Positions 5,711 through 6,939 of a stretch of DNA of 6,939 bases are shown piece after piece (within the stretch, counting starts at the first letter, position 1; every line of letters begins with the position of its first letter). The translations under genes and the position numbers were made by a program. Source of the stretch: Sulfurospirillum sp. UBA6790 (lineage in GTDB: Bacteria; Campylobacterota; Campylobacteria; Campylobacterales; Sulfurospirillaceae). Location of the stretch: contig DKFS01000041.1 of NCBI GenBank assembly GCA_002452855.1, forward strand, positions 1 through 6,939. Reading direction: 5' to 3'. A model generated the notes under the pieces. The model had not been told where the DNA came from. It made no database searches and worked only from the letters and a program-made list of their open reading frames with translations.

Positions 5711-6939
5711 TTATTTTTTATTTTCTTCTATTAACCAATATAGATTCATTCTAACCCCTGCACCAGTTGCGCCTGCTTGGTTATATCCCCATGCTTTTTC
5801 AAGATACGCAGGTCCTGCAATATCGAGATGGAGCCATTTATCTTTGTGCTCTTCTTCAATAAAATTGTCCAAGAAAAGTCCAGCAGTAATAGCGCCACCG
5901 TAACGACTTGAGCTGATATTTGACATATCAGCGACGTTACTTTTAAGCAGTTTTTTGAGGTATTTATTAAATGGCAAGACGCCGCTTAATTCACCGCTTT
6001 TATCAGCCGCTTTACGCATAGAGTGTTTGAGTTCACTATTGTGTCCCATAATACCTGTTGTGTATTCGCCAAGGGCTACAACGCACGCGCCTGTTAATGT
6101 TGCCATATCAACGAGCAAGTCCGGTTTTAATTCTTGGGCATAGCACAGACAATCTGCAAGGACAAGACGTCCTTCTGCATCGGTATTGCGCACTTCAATT
6201 GTTTTACCATTTTTAGCTATGAGAACATCATCAGGTTTATACGCATTGCCACCAATCATATTTTCCGTTGCGCCAATGATGGCATGGATTTCATAAGGCA
6301 ATTCCATCTCAGCCGCACCTTTTAAAATCGACATGACAGCTGCGCCACCGCTTTTATCGGCTTTCATGGTTACCATATGTTCGCTTGGCTTAAGGCTAAG
6401 TCCACCGCTATCATATGTTAAGCCTTTTCCGACATAGACAAAACGTTTTTTCGGATTGGCAGGTGTGTAACTTAAATGAATAAGGCGTGGGGGATGTACA
6501 CTGGCACGATTAACTGCAAGGAACGCATTCATGCCTTGTTCTTTTAAAAATGTTTCATCCATAATTTTACATGTAACGTTAGGAATAGAGGTTAATGTTT
6601 GTGCAATATTGGCTAATGCAATCGGTGTCATATCATTTGGAATGGTATTGACTATCTCTTTTGCAAAATTGGTCGATTCTGCGATAATTTGACCCACTTT
6701 AACCGCTTTTGTGGCTGTCTCTACAGAAAGGTCTACACGCGCATAGTCTTCAAGGCAAATATAAATTGTCTCAAGTTTGGATGGCTCTTTTTTCGTTTTA
6801 TAAAGATCAAACGTGTAGCTTCCTAGCGTAAATCCTTCGGCAAGCGCTTTGATATTAATACCAGGGCAATCATTAGAATACGTACCAATCGCAACACTTC
6901 TAACGGTTGTTTTCTTCAAAGCTTCATACGCTTTGCATG
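5711..6939 (-). CDS. pepA: Leucyl (M17 cytosol) aminopeptidase, N-terminus outside the window
   Basis: PepA removes N-terminal residues from peptides in the cytosol using two metal ions, usually as a hexamer. The frame is open to the right edge (408 complete codons visible), so the gene is cut and not initiated here; a TTG at 6919 in this frame should not be taken as the start. Numbering from that TTG, K165, D170, K177, D188, D247, E249 and R251 keep exactly the spacing of E. coli PepA K270, D275, K282, D293, D352, E354 and R356, an offset of 105. All metal and catalytic residues are therefore present and roughly 100 N-terminal residues lie outside. The family signature NTDAEGRL is at 245-252, and KGLTYDSGG at 165-173 is clear. 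The stop lies ten bases before cheB, so pepA heads a pepA-cheB-cheR operon or is internal to a longer one; its promoter is outside the window. Confidence 0.93.
   Translation of the reverse strand, partial: CKAYEALKKTTVRSVAIGTYSNDCPGINIKALAEGFTLGSYTFDLYKTKKEPSKLETIYICLEDYARVDLSVETATKAVKVGQIIAESTNFAKEIVNTIPNDMTPIALANIAQTLTSIPNVTCKIMDETFLKEQGMNAFLAVNRASVHPPRLIHLSYTPANPKKRFVYVGKGLTYDSGGLSLKPSEHMVTMKADKSGGAAVMSILKGAAEMELPYEIHAIIGATENMIGGNAYKPDDVLIAKNGKTIEVRNTDAEGRLVLADCLCYAQELKPDLLVDMATLTGACVVALGEYTTGIMGHNSELKHSMRKAADKSGELSGVLPFNKYLKKLLKSNVADMSNISSSRYGGAITAGLFLDNFIEEEHKDKWLHLDIAGPAYLEKAWGYNQAGATGAGVRMNLYWLIEENKK

Noticed and set aside
1..6939. A defence, mobile or other undescribed multi-gene system
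   Set aside because: Every sizeable frame belongs to a recognisable family with an ordinary role; no transposase, integrase, repeat array, toxin-antitoxin pair or compositional break was seen.

Overview
The window looks like ordinary chromosomal housekeeping and accessory DNA from a Campylobacterota (epsilonproteobacterial) genome. A free-living, chemotactic, Sulfurospirillum-like organism is my best guess. The clues are low GC with many A and T runs, densely packed genes with very short gaps, and a CheB that is a bare methylesterase with no receiver domain, sitting next to cheR. The genus is an inference from gene style, not from a search.

Layout. Positions 1-1769 (+ strand) hold a tight gene string: the tail of the htpX membrane protease gene, a small single-domain cupin, and a YbfB/YjiJ-type MFS transporter whose GTG start lies inside the last codons of the cupin gene. 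This string converges on a minus-strand pair: a DAACS/SLC1-family symporter (1779-3023) and, upstream of it, a small RBBP9/YdeN-type serine hydrolase (3097-3639). A divergent promoter region of about 80 bp (3640-3722) separates that hydrolase from a plus-strand isochorismatase-like cysteine hydrolase (3723-4265). That gene converges on a minus-strand operon read as pepA (leucyl aminopeptidase, cut by the right edge), cheB, cheR (6939 down to 4289). cheB and cheR are joined by a TAATG stop/start overlap.

How the genes work together. CheR and CheB are the opposing methyltransferase and methylesterase of chemoreceptor adaptation and form the one clear functional pair. Their cotranscription with pepA looks positional rather than mechanistic. 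The cupin and MFS genes are almost certainly translated together, but neither substrate can be read from sequence. HtpX and PepA are general protein quality-control and peptide-turnover enzymes.

I found no mobile element, CRISPR array, tRNA or rRNA gene, and no convincing undescribed system. The most noteworthy non-coding signals are two long, near-perfect hairpins, one at each convergent gene junction. Each overlaps a stop codon and neither has a U-tract on either strand. A pair of overlapping divergent -10 boxes next to a short palindrome is the other. No stretch longer than 300 bases lacks a gene; the largest gap is about 80 bp.
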